64,000 nucleotides of DNA from Actinopolyspora mzabensis (GCF_900101095.1 NZ_FNFM01000006.1:252101-316100), one strand, 5' to 3'; positions 1-9,114 are shown, counted from the first letter of the stretch. The notes: generated by a model not told the origin, from the sequence alone. A program made the numbers and translations.

Positions 1-2
1 CC

Positions 3-335
3 GGGATCCCGCTGATCGTCGCCGCCTTCCTGATCGCCGTGGTGATGCGCGTGGCGCAGGGCTCCGCGACCGTCGCGCTGACCACCTCCGCGGGCTTCAT
101 CGCTCCCGCCGTCTCGGCCGCTTCCGGGCTGACCTCCATCGACCTGTGCCTGATCGTCATCGCCATCGCCTCGGGTGCGACCGTGCTCTCGCACGTCAAC
201 GACTCCGGGTTCTGGCTGGTCGGCAGGCTGCTCGGCATGGACGTGCCGACCACGCTCAAGACGTGGACGGTGATGGAGACGCTGATCGGTGTGGTCGGGT
301 TCCTGATCGCATGGGCACTCTCCATCTTCCTGTAG
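3..335 (+). CDS. GntP-family gluconate permease, C-terminal part
   Basis: This is the 3' end of a gene that begins before the window; the frame is open from base 3 and ends at the TAG at 333-335. The 110 visible residues are strongly hydrophobic. They carry the stretch GSATVALTTSAG and the run SHVNDSGFWLV, both typical of the C-terminal half of GntP-type gluconate/organic-acid:H+ symporters, followed by a last membrane span (about residues 85-110). It would import gluconate or a related sugar acid across the inner membrane. Substrate cannot be decided from the fragment. A copy of the dispersed hairpin repeat starts about 26 bp after the stop, on the same strand. Confidence 0.85.
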   Translation, partial: GIPLIVAAFLIAVVMRVAQGSATVALTTSAGFIAPAVSAASGLTSIDLCLIVIAIASGATVLSHVNDSGFWLVGRLLGMDVPTTLKTWTVMETLIGVVGFLIAWALSIFL

Positions 336-360
336 GACTCTCCGCTGTCGGCCCGGTTTT

Positions 361-549
361 CGTAGCGGGTCGTGTAGCGGAACCTCTCGCACGGCTCTCG
401 CTGTGGGGAGGCCCGACATCGGGTAGTTACTACACAACGTCGGGCCTTCCTCGCGAGAGCCGCACGGGAGAACCCGCCGCCGTGCCGACTGCGAGGGTGG
501 TCGGAGTTCGCCCTGCGTCGAAGCTGCGCGGCGATTTCGCGAGAAATTG
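361..549 (+). repeat. Composite intergenic repeat, copy 1
   Basis: First of six related copies. The core hairpin pairs CGGCTCTCGC (392-401) with GCGAGAGCCG (453-462) and, further in, GGCCCGAC (410-417) with GTCGGGCC (439-446). The apex is a small palindrome GTAGTTACTAC (423-433). After a GC-rich link the copy ends in a short hairpin CGATTTC-GCGA-GAAATTG (532-549). A second hairpin of the same kind lies at 585-604 with one mismatch. No coding potential is seen in the whole 336-832 gap, apart from the furA promoter at its end. The copy is in sense with, and just downstream of, the permease gene. Confidence 0.85.
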
Positions 550-792
550 ATGGCCACCCCAGGCCGGACCGCCGTACCGGGGTGTCAATTTCGCGAGAAA
601 TCGAGGCCGCCCGATCGGGGGGTAGGCCCCCACCACCGGGGAGCCGGGACCAAGGACGAGTGCCCGGCCCCCGAGGAAGCACCGAGACCGTCCCAGTGCC
701 GGAATCAGACACAGCTGGCGCCCGTGAACCGTGGCGGGTGTCGCCCTCGTCACGGTTCTCGCACGATCGGTGGCAGTTCTCCGAGTGTTTTC

Positions 793-823
793 TTGACTTA
801 TTCCAATCTGCGCGTGGCATACT
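793..823 (+). promoter_or_regulatory. Promoter of the Fur-type regulator, leaderless
   Basis: TTGACT (793-798) and CATACT (818-823) make a sigma-A-like -35/-10 pair with a long 19-bp spacer. The A/T-rich TTATTCCAATC between them resembles, from memory, the operator region of mycobacterial furA promoters. The -10 ends nine bases before the ATG at 833 and there is no Shine-Dalgarno sequence, so a leaderless or nearly leaderless transcript is likely (inference). Confidence 0.5.
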
Positions 824-832
824 GATGTCGCT

Positions 833-1285
833 ATGACATCCAGTACGACATCCGGCGGGCAGGCGGCGGACAGTACGCGGGAACGGTTGCGCGCCGCGGG
901 GCTGCGCGCGACGAGCCCGCGAGTGGCCGTGCTCGGTTGGCTGTCCGACAATCCGCATTCCACCGCGGATCAGGTGGCGGGTGCCGTACGGCGGACTCTC
1001 GGCTCCGTCTCCACCCAGGCCGTCTACGACGTGCTGCACGCGTGCACTTCGGCCGGGCTGTTACGCAGGATCGAACCCGCCGGTCACCCGGCCAGGTTCG
1101 AATGCCGTACCGCCGACAACCATCATCATCTGGTGTGTCGGGCATGCGGCCGCGCCGAGGACGTGGACTGCGTCCACGGTTCGGCTCCGTGCCTGGTCCC
1201 CTCGTCGACCGCTGGCTACAGCATCGACGAGGCGGAAATCGTCTTCTGGGGTCTCTGCCCCGACTGCGCGTCCGCGACCGAATAG
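833..1285 (+). CDS. Fur-family regulator (FurA/CatR type) of catalase
   Basis: A 150-residue metal-dependent repressor of the Fur superfamily. Residues 15-80 form the winged helix, with the family phrase SVSTQAVYDVLHACTSAGLLRRI. Residues 85-150 are the dimerisation/metal domain, with HHH near 97-99 and two CxxC pairs (C102/C105 and C142/C145) expected to hold structural zinc. It lies 39 bp upstream of a catalase gene on the same strand. This is the arrangement of actinobacterial furA-katG and catR-catA pairs, in which the regulator is a peroxide or iron sensor controlling itself and the catalase. ATG at 833 is chosen because the N-terminus fits and the promoter lies directly upstream. Which metal or oxidant it senses is not visible. 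Confidence 0.88.
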   Translation: MTSSTTSGGQAADSTRERLRAAGLRATSPRVAVLGWLSDNPHSTADQVAGAVRRTLGSVSTQAVYDVLHACTSAGLLRRIEPAGHPARFECRTADNHHHLVCRACGRAEDVDCVHGSAPCLVPSSTAGYSIDEAEIVFWGLCPDCASATE

Positions 1286-1324
1286 TCGACGGACACCGTA
1301 ATCACCACACAAGGAGGGACGCTC

Positions 1325-2770
1325 GTGAGTTCGCCACGGCCCACGACGACCAACGCCGGTATCCCGGTGGCAAGCGACGACCACTCGCTGACGGCGGGCA
1401 CCAACGGTCCCACGCTGCTGCAGGACCACTACCTGATCGAGAAGAACGCCCAGTTCAACCGCGAGCGGGTGCCCGAGCGCGTGGTGCACGCCAAGGGCGG
1501 CGGCGCGTTCGGTTTCTTCGAGACAACCGAGGACGTCAGCCAGTACACCAAGGCCGCGCTGTTCCAGCCGGGCGTGAAGACCGAGACCCTGATCCGGTTC
1601 TCCTCGGTCGCGGGTGAGCTGGGGTCCCCCGACACCTGGCGTGACCCGCGCGGGACCGCGATCAAGTTCTACACCTCCGAGGGCAACTACGACCTCGTCG
1701 GCAACAACACCCCGGTGTTCTTCATCAGGGACGCCATCAAGTTCCCGGACTTCATCCACTCCCAGAAGCGCCGGGCCGACAACCACCTGCGTGACCACGA
1801 CATGCAGTGGGACTTCTGGAGCCAGTGCCCCGAATCGGCACACCAGGTGACCTGGCTGATGGGTGACCGGGGCATCCCGAAGACCTGGCGGAACATGAAC
1901 CTCTACGGTTCGCACACCTACCTGTGGGAGAACGCCAAGGGCGAGAAGTTCTGGGTCAAGTACCACTTCAAGACCGACCAGGGGCACGACTTCCTCACCC
2001 AGGAGGAGGCCGACCGGCTGGCCGGTGAGGACAGTGACGCCCACATCCGCGACCTGTGGACCAGCATCAAGTCGGGCAACAACCCGAGCTGGACGCTGTA
2101 CGTGCAGGTCATGCCGTACGAGGAGGCCGCGGACTACCGGTTCAACCCGTTCGACCTCACCAAGGTGTGGCCGCACGGCGACTACCCGCTGATCAAGGTC
2201 GGCCGGTTCGTGCTCGATCGCAACCCGGACAACTACTTCGCGCAGATCGAGCAGTCCGCCTTCGAGCCGGCGAACACGGTGCCGGGCATCGGCCTTTCCC
2301 CGGACAAGATGCTGCAGGGCCGGTCGTTCGCCTACCCGGACGCCCACCGGTACCGGATCGGTCCGAACTACATGGAACTGCCGGTCAACCGTCCGGTCTC
2401 GGAGGTGAACTCCTACTCCAAGGACGGCCCGATGCGGTTCAGCTACGGACAGGACCCGGTGTACGCGCCGAACTCCTACGGCGGCCCGCACGCCGACACC
2501 CGCAACGGCAGCGAGGACACCGCCAGCGGGATCGAGCAGGAGGTCGTCCGCTCGGCGTACCAGCTGCACTCGGAGGACGACGACTTCGGCCAGGCCGGCA
2601 CCATGGTCCGCGAGGTCTTCAGCGACGAGGAGCGGCAGCGCTTCGTGAACAACGTGGCGGGGCACCTGTCCAAGGGAGTCAGCCAGCCGATCCTGGAGCG
2701 TGCGCTGCAGTACTGGCGCAACGTGGACAAGGACACCGGCGACAAGATCGCCGAGAAGGTCCAGGGCTGA
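1325..2770 (+). CDS. katA: Monofunctional haem catalase
   Basis: Decomposes hydrogen peroxide to water and oxygen in the cytoplasm. At 481 residues it matches small-subunit (clade 3) catalases. Visible active-site elements are the distal His55 in [12 protein letters not shown], the distal Asn in [10 protein letters not shown] (127/128), and the proximal haem-ligand Tyr337 in [12 protein letters not shown]. The C-terminal helical part follows without a flavodoxin extension. GTG at 1325 is preceded by a perfect AAGGAGGG (1311-1318). The Fur-type regulator directly upstream probably represses it until peroxide or metal stress. A strong hairpin terminator follows at 2852-2891. Confidence 0.95.
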   Translation: MSSPRPTTTNAGIPVASDDHSLTAGTNGPTLLQDHYLIEKNAQFNRERVPERVVHAKGGGAFGFFETTEDVSQYTKAALFQPGVKTETLIRFSSVAGELGSPDTWRDPRGTAIKFYTSEGNYDLVGNNTPVFFIRDAIKFPDFIHSQKRRADNHLRDHDMQWDFWSQCPESAHQVTWLMGDRGIPKTWRNMNLYGSHTYLWENAKGEKFWVKYHFKTDQGHDFLTQEEADRLAGEDSDAHIRDLWTSIKSGNNPSWTLYVQVMPYEEAADYRFNPFDLTKVWPHGDYPLIKVGRFVLDRNPDNYFAQIEQSAFEPANTVPGIGLSPDKMLQGRSFAYPDAHRYRIGPNYMELPVNRPVSEVNSYSKDGPMRFSYGQDPVYAPNSYGGPHADTRNGSEDTASGIEQEVVRSAYQLHSEDDDFGQAGTMVREVFSDEERQRFVNNVAGHLSKGVSQPILERALQYWRNVDKDTGDKIAEKVQG

Positions 2771-2851
2771 GCTCCCCCTCGGTAGTCCGGTGACGCTCGC
2801 CCGTCCGCCGGGCGACGTCCACCCTGACCGCTGACTGCGGCTACCACCACC

Positions 2852-2891
2852 GAACCGGGCCCGGCGACCACCGCGTCGCCGGGCCCGGTTC
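2852..2891 (+). terminator. Hairpin terminator after katA
   Basis: GAACCGGGCCCGGCGA (2852-2867) pairs perfectly with its reverse complement at 2876-2891 around an 8-base loop. There is no clear U-run, as is common in actinobacteria. Confidence 0.7.
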
Positions 2892-2971
2892 TCGTGCGGA
2901 AACCCTTTTCGCGCGAGGATTTCTCGGAAGCGCCCCTGGAGCGGACCGAGTTTGGGGTAGGTTGTCGCTCG

Positions 2972-4285
2972 ATGCGGATTGATCGTACTGTTGTCGAGCG
3001 CGGATCCCCGAGTTTCCCGGCCTCTCCGAAAGATGTGAGAACGAACACAAAACGGGGAAATTCTCGGTTGATTGTCCCGCTCGGGATCATCGCGTTGTCC
3101 GTTATCGCCCTCGGATGGGAATTCTGGGCGTGGATCTCGACCCAGGACCACTGGCCGGATCACGCGGTCTACCGCTGGGCGGTGGAATCCTGGCTCAACG
3201 GCTGGGACGTGATGCCCTCCGAAGCCACCGTGACCAATGAGGACCCCCTGCCCTGGGTGTATCCTCCGTTCGCGCTGTTACCCCTGACCCCGCTGGCCGT
3301 GCTCCCGCTCAAGGCCGACATCGCGCTGCTCTACGTGTTGAACGCGGTGGCCATGGTCACCACCTTCTACCTCGTGTTCCGACGGACCTGGCCCCGCGGC
3401 GCTCCGCTGCTGTGTTTCGCCCTTTCCGTGGCGCTGGCCAGGTTCTCGCTATTTCTCGAACCTGTTTTCGGGTGTTTCGCGCAGGGGCAGATCAATATCC
3501 TGCTCATGGGGGTTGTCGTGGCGGATTGTCTCGTGCGTAATCCGCGTTGGCCGCGGGGAATGCTGGTGGGAATAGCCGCCGCGATCAAACTCGTTCCCGG
3601 TGCTTTTCTGTTGTTCTTTCTGCTGCGCAAGAATTTTCGGGCGGCGGGCACGGTGGTGCTTACCGCGTTCCTGGCGACACTGCTCGGTTTCCTGGTGGAC
3701 TTCGAGGCCTCGGTCAAGTACTGGTTCACACAGGGGCCCGCGGCCGCGGCCTTCGGTTCGCCACTGCGCAGCAACCAGAGTGTACTGGCGGTGCTGAGCC
3801 GGACCGATCTCTCCGGGGCCGCGCAGGTGGTGTTGTGGGTGCTGATCTGTGCGGTGCTGATGGCCGCGACCGTCTACTGCGTCCGGAGGGCGTCCGACGC
3901 GTTGGCCGTGGCGATGATCGGGCTGTTGGCGTTGCTGGTATCGCCCACTTCCTGGTCCAATCACTGGGGCTGGCTCGCACCCGCACTGCTGTTCATGGCG
4001 CTGTACGGGCTGCGCAGCCGTAGCAAGCTCTGGTTGGGCACGGCGGTGGTCTCGATCGCCGTGACCCACTGGGCGCCGTTCGTGGGGTTGCCGCTGAACC
4101 GGCACCTGATGCTGCATCTTCCGCCGGTGGACCAGGTCCGCGCCGCCTCGTTCGTGCTCCTGGGCGTTTCGCTACTCGTGCTGACGGCCTTCTCACTGCT
4201 GCGGTCGTCCCGGGGCACGCCGGAACGCGAACCGAGCGGTCGCTACCTCGCTTCGCTGGTTCGTACCGGAGAACAAGCCGGCTGA
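2972..4285 (+). CDS. GT87-family polyprenol-phosphate-mannose alpha-mannosyltransferase (DUF2029)
   Basis: An integral membrane GT-C glycosyltransferase with about ten hydrophobic segments. Early loops carry acidic and aromatic motifs (WPDHAVYRWAVESWLNG, PLPWVYPPFALL) typical of the GT87/DUF2029 family. That family adds mannose from polyprenyl-phosphate-mannose to phosphatidylinositol mannosides or lipoarabinomannan outside the membrane. The start is uncertain. The frame opens at 2894, but ATG 2972 has GGGGTAGG upstream, and a GTG at 3035 would start closer to the first membrane segment. Any of the three leaves the family domain intact. It is convergent with iniC and may be a single-gene unit. 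Confidence 0.75.
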   Translation: MRIDRTVVERGSPSFPASPKDVRTNTKRGNSRLIVPLGIIALSVIALGWEFWAWISTQDHWPDHAVYRWAVESWLNGWDVMPSEATVTNEDPLPWVYPPFALLPLTPLAVLPLKADIALLYVLNAVAMVTTFYLVFRRTWPRGAPLLCFALSVALARFSLFLEPVFGCFAQGQINILLMGVVVADCLVRNPRWPRGMLVGIAAAIKLVPGAFLLFFLLRKNFRAAGTVVLTAFLATLLGFLVDFEASVKYWFTQGPAAAAFGSPLRSNQSVLAVLSRTDLSGAAQVVLWVLICAVLMAATVYCVRRASDALAVAMIGLLALLVSPTSWSNHWGWLAPALLFMALYGLRSRSKLWLGTAVVSIAVTHWAPFVGLPLNRHLMLHLPPVDQVRAASFVLLGVSLLVLTAFSLLRSSRGTPEREPSGRYLASLVRTGEQAG

Positions 4286-4300
4286 TCCCCGGATCCCGTG

Positions 4301-4321
4301 AGCCCGGCGGGGCGCCGGGCT
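4301..4321. terminator. Shared hairpin between convergent genes
   Basis: AGCCCGGC and GCCGGGCT form a stem with a short G-rich loop between the GT87 gene and iniC. It overlaps the iniC stop codon. It could act on both strands but lacks a U-run. Confidence 0.45.
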
Positions 4322-5804
4322 AATGCCCGAAGTTCGCCGCCAGCAAACGTTCACAACTGCGCAGCACCGTCCGTACCGCCTCCCGGTGGTCCCGGTCGCG
4401 CAGCGGATCGGCGGCCAGCACCCGCCACCGTCGAGCGGCCTCGCCCGCACGCTCGGCGAGATCCCGCGCGCCTGCCCCGGCCGGGGCCGCCAGCCTCGCT
4501 ACCGGCTGGTCACCGTGCGCCCCGAGCAGTCGTTCCGCCTCCTCGCGGAGCCTGCCGGGCAGGGACAACTGACCGGACCACAGGCCGGACAGCACCCGTA
4601 GCTCGTCCCACTCGTACGCGTTGCTCAGCAGGCGATCCAGTTCGCCCTGCAACTGCCTGTCGCCGGAACGGGGGTTGGCGCGCAGTGCCATGTCCACCGC
4701 GAGCAGGGTCGACCGCGCCCGCAGTGCCTCCTGGCGTTCCACGAACTGCAGGTGAACCGCTTCCTGCAGCTCGCCGATCCTGCTCTCGGCGAGCAGCTGC
4801 CGTCGCAGTCTGCCGTGGTCGAGCCCACCCGCCGCGAGCGCGGTCAGCGCACTGTGCAGCCCGAACAGCCCGAAACGGCGCAGCAGTTCCCGCCGGGTGC
4901 CGGGGTCGACGGACTCCGGCGTCTCGGAACCCGCGAACCGGTCGGCGGACAGCAGCAGCTCGTCCAGCTGCTCGCGGGGCAGCGCGGCCAGTCGGGACAG
5001 CGCCTCGAACTCGGACTGCCCGAGGGTGCTGCCGCCCTGCGCCAGCAGCCCGGCCACCGGCAGCACGTACTGCACGAAACTACGGATCTTGGGGTCGTCC
5101 CGGCACGCGTTCGCCACTCTTCCGGCCGCTTCGACGGATTCGTGGTCACCGCCCGCCACCTCGTCCGCCCGCGACAACGCGAGGATCGTGTTGATCGGCG
5201 CGCGCCGCGCCACCCGCAGTTCGTGCACCGATTCGAGGAACTGCAAGTCGATCTGCTGCGGCTGTCTGGTCAGGTAGAGCACCGAGTCCGCCTCGGAAAG
5301 TATCTGTGCCAACGCCGACCTGCCGGTCTCCTTGACCGCGGTGGAGGCCACTCCCGGCGTCTCGATCAGGGTGATCGCCTGCAGTCCGGGGGAGGGGGAC
5401 TCGATGACCAGGCGCGCCACCTCGTCCGGACGCCAGCGTTGCAGGTCCCGGATGGTGGCGGGGTCGAGCTCGTCGACCGGCATGTTCCGCTGCGCTCCGT
5501 GCGGGGTGTGCACCGTGATCCTGGGTTCGGGACCGTAGCGGAACACCGTGTTGACCTGGGTGCGTTCCTCCGGGTCGCTGGGAGCGAGTTCGGCCCCGAC
5601 CAGCGCGTTGATCAGCGTGGACTTGCCGGATTTCACTCGCCCGGTCACCGCCATGCGCAGCGGTTCGGAGAGTCGCTCCAGCCGGGCTCGTAGCCACCCC
5701 GCCGTGCGTGGGTCGTCCCGGTAGAAGGTCATGGTCCGCAGCAGCAGTTCCCTGGCCTGGGAGAGCAGCGCGGTGCTCGGGCCGGTTTCGTGTGACGTGG
5801 TCAT
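4320..5804 (-). CDS. iniC: Dynamin-like GTPase IniC
   Basis: A 494-residue dynamin-superfamily GTPase. The P-loop GRVKSGKS is at 55-62, a switch-I region follows (EERTQVNTVF, 80-88), and the G3-like ETPGVAS is near 145-150. Long helical regions rich in Leu, Arg and Glu make up the rest. No membrane span is apparent, unlike the partner IniA. Its ATG at 5804 overlaps the iniA stop by four bases (ATGA), so the two are translationally coupled. In mycobacteria iniBAC is induced by cell-wall inhibitors such as isoniazid and ethambutol, and IniA/IniC are thought to remodel or repair membranes. Here the same order and strand are kept (iniB-iniA-iniC). Confidence 0.85.
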   Translation of the reverse strand: MTTSHETGPSTALLSQARELLLRTMTFYRDDPRTAGWLRARLERLSEPLRMAVTGRVKSGKSTLINALVGAELAPSDPEERTQVNTVFRYGPEPRITVHTPHGAQRNMPVDELDPATIRDLQRWRPDEVARLVIESPSPGLQAITLIETPGVASTAVKETGRSALAQILSEADSVLYLTRQPQQIDLQFLESVHELRVARRAPINTILALSRADEVAGGDHESVEAAGRVANACRDDPKIRSFVQYVLPVAGLLAQGGSTLGQSEFEALSRLAALPREQLDELLLSADRFAGSETPESVDPGTRRELLRRFGLFGLHSALTALAAGGLDHGRLRRQLLAESRIGELQEAVHLQFVERQEALRARSTLLAVDMALRANPRSGDRQLQGELDRLLSNAYEWDELRVLSGLWSGQLSLPGRLREEAERLLGAHGDQPVARLAAPAGAGARDLAERAGEAARRWRVLAADPLRDRDHREAVRTVLRSCERLLAANFGH

Positions 5805-7657
5805 GCGGCCGCTATCCGGTTGGACGTCAACGCTCCCGCCCGTTTGCGCAGCGCGCCGAGCTCTTCCAACTTCTTCTTGATCTCCCTGGCACGAGCGTCG
5901 CGATCCACCGCGCTCTGTTCGGCCATCCGTTTGGTCTCCTGGATAGAGCGGCTGATCCGGATCTGTGCCTGTTCGGTGATCCGGTTGCAGTGATCGTGCA
6001 GCGTCTGGTGCGTGTTCCGAATGGCGTCGCGGGCCTCCTTGTTCACCTGGAAGACCACGTGCTCGACATAGCGCTGCACCGCTGCGCGTGCCTCGGTCTG
6101 CCTGCGTTTGAGCCGCGTGTCCTTCTCCTCGTTGAGGCTTTTGCTGCCCAGCAGCAGCCCGGCGGAGATGGAGATCACGTTCATCAGCGGTAGCCCGGCC
6201 ATGCTCGTCATCAAACCGAACATCAGCACCCCGCCGTAAGAACCGCGCAGTCCGGTCAGCATCTGGTCCCTGCGCGGGTAGCCCGCGTTCTGCGGTGCCT
6301 TCGGGGCGGGTACTCGCGACAGCGGGTCCGGAACGGGGATGGGGTCGCTACTGGGCAGCGTTCGTACCTGTTCCCGCAGCAGTTCGTCGGCCACCTGCTC
6401 GGTGATCCGCTCCCGCCGCCGGTCCAGCCAGTCGAAGGTCTCGGCGATCGCCGTGTTCAGGCTGTCGCGGAGCCATTCCGCGAACTCGTCCCAGTGGGTG
6501 TTCGGGTCGGCCTCGTCCAGCGTCTCGTTCGCCTGGTGCAGTACCGCCCAGCTTCGTTCCCGAAAATCGTACTCGATGTCGGAGTAGAGCTCCTGTATCC
6601 CGTCTGACAGGGTTTTCTGCCAGCGCCCGGACAGGCGTTTGAGGTCCTCGGCACGCCGTTGTGCCGTTTCCAGTTCCAGCAGCGTCTCGGTCGCGGTGCG
6701 CGGACTCTGGTTGCCGAGTTCCTCCCGTAGCTCGCCGGTGATCGTGTCGATCGAGTCCGCGACGTTGTGGGCGACCAGCTTGCGGGTCAGTTGTTCGTGC
6801 GCCCCGGCCATCTCCTTGCGCAGGTAGTCCAGCAGCGCGGGAAACCCGGACTCGGTGTTGAGGTCCTTGTTCTTGTCGCGGGTGGCCAGCGCGCGGATGC
6901 GGGCCGACACGGGGAAGATCCTGCCCGCGATGCCCGCGTTGGACAGGTGCTTGCGGTTGAGTTCGACGATGTGTCGCCACTCCGGCACCACGTCGGTCTT
7001 GGGCTGGACCAGCGCCACGTTGGGGCATATCGCGGTGGCGCGTCGCAGAAAGTTCAACTCGTTGGTGGTCAGTTCCTGGGTGGCGTCGGACACCATGAGC
7101 AGCGCGTCCGCTTCGGCGACCGCTTCCTCGGTTACCGAGCCCAACGAGTTGGTGACTCCGCCCACCGCGGGCGTGTCCATCAGGGCGAGGCCGTTCTCCA
7201 GCAGGGCGCGGGGGATGCCGATCTCGGTCCGGTCCACGCGGTGTCCCGCCGCCAGTGCGCGCTCCAGTTCCTCGCTCACCGACTCGATGGGCACTCGGGA
7301 GCGGTTACCGCCCACCGGGCTCCGCGTCGTCTCCTGCTCGACGAGCTGTGCCGTGGGTTCCTCCGAGTGTCTCACCAGGCTGGGCACGCTCGTGCTGACG
7401 TTCTCGCCGCTGCCGCACACCGGGGCGCTGACCAGGGAGTTGACCAGTTCACTCTTGCCCTGGTCGGGCTCGCCCACCACAAGGACGAGCTGGTCGGGAT
7501 CGAGCACCCGGTTGCGGATCCGTCGTAGTCGGTTTCCCAGATCCGTTCGTCCGGCTTCGGCGCATTCCGCTTCCGCGCTGTCGAGGAGTTCCACGAGTGC
7601 CGTTTCGATCACGATGGGATTGTGCACGTGCACACGCTCGGTGGTGAAGGCGGACAA
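5801..7657 (-). CDS. iniA: Dynamin-like membrane GTPase IniA
   Basis: A 618-residue bacterial dynamin-like protein. The P-loop GEPDQGKS is at 62-69, MDTPAVGG is near 166-173 (G3), and QPKTDV supplies a G4-like site. A helical stalk leads to a hydrophobic paddle about two thirds along (LMFGLMTSMAGLPLMNV and the following residues), and a long charged coiled coil ends the protein. The expected role is GTP-driven membrane binding, fission or repair under envelope stress, as shown for mycobacterial IniA. The TTG at 7657 is the longest start; GTG codons at 7633 and 7627 are alternatives, and none has a good Shine-Dalgarno. It is separated from iniB by 195 bp containing a strong stem-loop and overlaps iniC by ATGA. 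Confidence 0.85.
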   Translation of the reverse strand: MSAFTTERVHVHNPIVIETALVELLDSAEAECAEAGRTDLGNRLRRIRNRVLDPDQLVLVVGEPDQGKSELVNSLVSAPVCGSGENVSTSVPSLVRHSEEPTAQLVEQETTRSPVGGNRSRVPIESVSEELERALAAGHRVDRTEIGIPRALLENGLALMDTPAVGGVTNSLGSVTEEAVAEADALLMVSDATQELTTNELNFLRRATAICPNVALVQPKTDVVPEWRHIVELNRKHLSNAGIAGRIFPVSARIRALATRDKNKDLNTESGFPALLDYLRKEMAGAHEQLTRKLVAHNVADSIDTITGELREELGNQSPRTATETLLELETAQRRAEDLKRLSGRWQKTLSDGIQELYSDIEYDFRERSWAVLHQANETLDEADPNTHWDEFAEWLRDSLNTAIAETFDWLDRRRERITEQVADELLREQVRTLPSSDPIPVPDPLSRVPAPKAPQNAGYPRRDQMLTGLRGSYGGVLMFGLMTSMAGLPLMNVISISAGLLLGSKSLNEEKDTRLKRRQTEARAAVQRYVEHVVFQVNKEARDAIRNTHQTLHDHCNRITEQAQIRISRSIQETKRMAEQSAVDRDARAREIKKKLEELGALRKRAGALTSNRIAAA

Positions 7658-7731
7658 CGTAATCGCGTCGGCCGGTAGGGATGTGCGTGCGGAATCACCG
7701 TCGCGAAGCGCGGCCGCGACGGCGATCGAGC

Positions 7732-7771
7732 CGCCGGGATCCGTGGAGAGAGGGGCATACGGATCCCGGCG
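7732..7771 (-). promoter_or_regulatory. 13-bp inverted repeat between iniB and iniA
   Basis: CGCCGGGATCCGT (7732-7744) and its exact complement ACGGATCCCGGCG (7759-7771) enclose 14 bases. The stem lies in the 195-bp iniB-iniA gap and would form in the operon mRNA. With no U-run it looks like an attenuator or an mRNA-stability hairpin that lets iniB outnumber iniAC, rather than a full terminator (inference). The rest of the gap shows nothing else. Confidence 0.6.
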
Positions 7772-7852
7772 TGTCCGCCCGCTCAGCTAAGAGCACGTTC
7801 AACGGCAGTGCCGTCGTGTCACACGGGCGCCGTGGTCAGCGGCGCCGGCGTG

Positions 7853-8815
7853 TCACAGCAGGTCGAGCGGCAGGTCCGAGGTGACGCCCCCGACGACGTC
7901 CTCGGCCTGGCCCACGGTGCCGCCGACGGCACCGGTCGCGCCGTCCAGGGTGCCCGCGGCGTCCTCGGCGCCGGTGGCGCCACCGGCCACGCCCTCGACC
8001 GTGCTCGTCACGTCGTCGACCGGGAGGTCGCCCGCGGTGCCCACCGCGGTGTCGGCGGCGCCCACGGCCACGTCGACACCGGTGTCCACGGTGCCGTCCA
8101 CTGTGTCGGTCACCTCGCCGACCGCGCCGTTGGCGGTGCCGCCCACGGTGTCCACCGTGTTGTCGACGGTGTTGTTCACGCCGCCGACCGTGTTGCCGAC
8201 CGCGCCGACGGTGTTACCCACGGCGCCGACCGCGTTGCCCGCGACCTCGTTGCCGCTGGCTACGTCGTTGCCGCTGACGACATCGTGCACGTTGACCAGG
8301 TTCTGCGAGTCCTGGTTGTCGATGTCGACGTTGGTCTCGTTGTTCTGCTCCATCTCCCTGTCGGCGTCGCCGCCGGAGGAGTAGTTCGGGCTCGCGGAGT
8401 TGTCGTTGTCCAACAGGCTCATGTTCGTATCCGTCGCTTCCTGCGGCTCTGGAACTTGTGCGGGATCGAGTTGGTTGATCGCGACGTGCTGCGTGCTCGC
8501 GGCGAACGTGTCGATGCCGGGTTGCACCGTGCGTCCGTAGTCGGTCACGAGCTCGGCGGGTGCGTAGTCCAGCACCAACGACGAGGCTTGCAGCACCTGT
8601 TTCGCGTTCAGTTCTCCGAGGCCGGCGCTCTCCATCGCGCCACGCGGATCGGCTTCGAAAGCCGAACGCGCTTCCGGATTGCCGACCAGACGTGTCAGGA
8701 ATTCCTGCAGTGTCGGTTGTTCCGGCGTGGCCGTTGTTCGAGCGTCCGTCCCCGATGTGGATAACCGGGCACCGTCTCGCCCGTCGGCCTGCTCCGGCTG
8801 TGCGTTCGGCATCAC
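7853..8815 (-). CDS. iniB: IniB-like protein with low-complexity Gly/Val/Asp/Asn tail
   Basis: A 320-residue first gene of the iniBAC operon. Residues about 33-110 are a folded helical domain (LQEFLTRLVGNPEARSAF, ending near the phrase VTDYGRTVQPGID) recognisable as the IniB N-terminal domain. From about 160 the chain is a degenerate repeat of units such as VGNTVGAV, VDNTVDTV and TGVDVAVGA. These are probably extended or disordered and have no signal peptide. GTG 8815 or ATG 8812 follow AGGAG at a normal distance. Function is unknown even in mycobacteria; it is the most strongly induced member of the operon there. The identification rests on the N-domain plus position before iniA and iniC. 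Confidence 0.75.
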   Translation of the reverse strand: MMPNAQPEQADGRDGARLSTSGTDARTTATPEQPTLQEFLTRLVGNPEARSAFEADPRGAMESAGLGELNAKQVLQASSLVLDYAPAELVTDYGRTVQPGIDTFAASTQHVAINQLDPAQVPEPQEATDTNMSLLDNDNSASPNYSSGGDADREMEQNNETNVDIDNQDSQNLVNVHDVVSGNDVASGNEVAGNAVGAVGNTVGAVGNTVGGVNNTVDNTVDTVGGTANGAVGEVTDTVDGTVDTGVDVAVGAADTAVGTAGDLPVDDVTSTVEGVAGGATGAEDAAGTLDGATGAVGGTVGQAEDVVGGVTSDLPLDLL

Positions 8816-8950
8816 TGGCGTTCTCCTGAACTCAAGCCGTAGGTCTTCTCAAGCCGGGCGAGGGAATCGGTGTCCCCGCTCCTGATTGAAGAAGTTACGC
8901 GGCTGACGGCCCCCACCCATCGGGAGCCACTCCTAGTTATTGATGAACCT

Positions 8951-8984
8951 GTTAGGGGGACTTTGATGTGTCACCCGTTAGGGG
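8951..8984. promoter_or_regulatory. Direct repeats in the iniB / hsp70-like divergent promoter region
   Basis: GTTAGGGG occurs twice (8951-8958 and 8977-8984), 26 bp apart start to start, inside an A/T-rich island flanked by TTGAT and ATCAA. It sits between the divergent iniB and Hsp70-like genes. This is a plausible binding site for the LuxR-type ATPase regulator encoded nearby (inference). The remainder of 8816-9114 shows no gene. Confidence 0.45.
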
Positions 8985-9114
8985 ATCAATGGAGCGGGTC
9001 ACATCTTTGCGTGATCGAGTCCGCGCTAAGTTGGACCGGCGGGCTTACCTGACGAACCCCGCTCGATCGCCCTGTGGCAAAGCAAGTCCAACCAGGTAGG
9101 CCGGAAGGGATGGC

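Noticed and set aside
1061-3163. A 700-codon open frame on the minus strand across the Fur and catalase genes
   Set aside because: It is antisense to two well-identified genes; long antisense frames are a by-product of high GC3.
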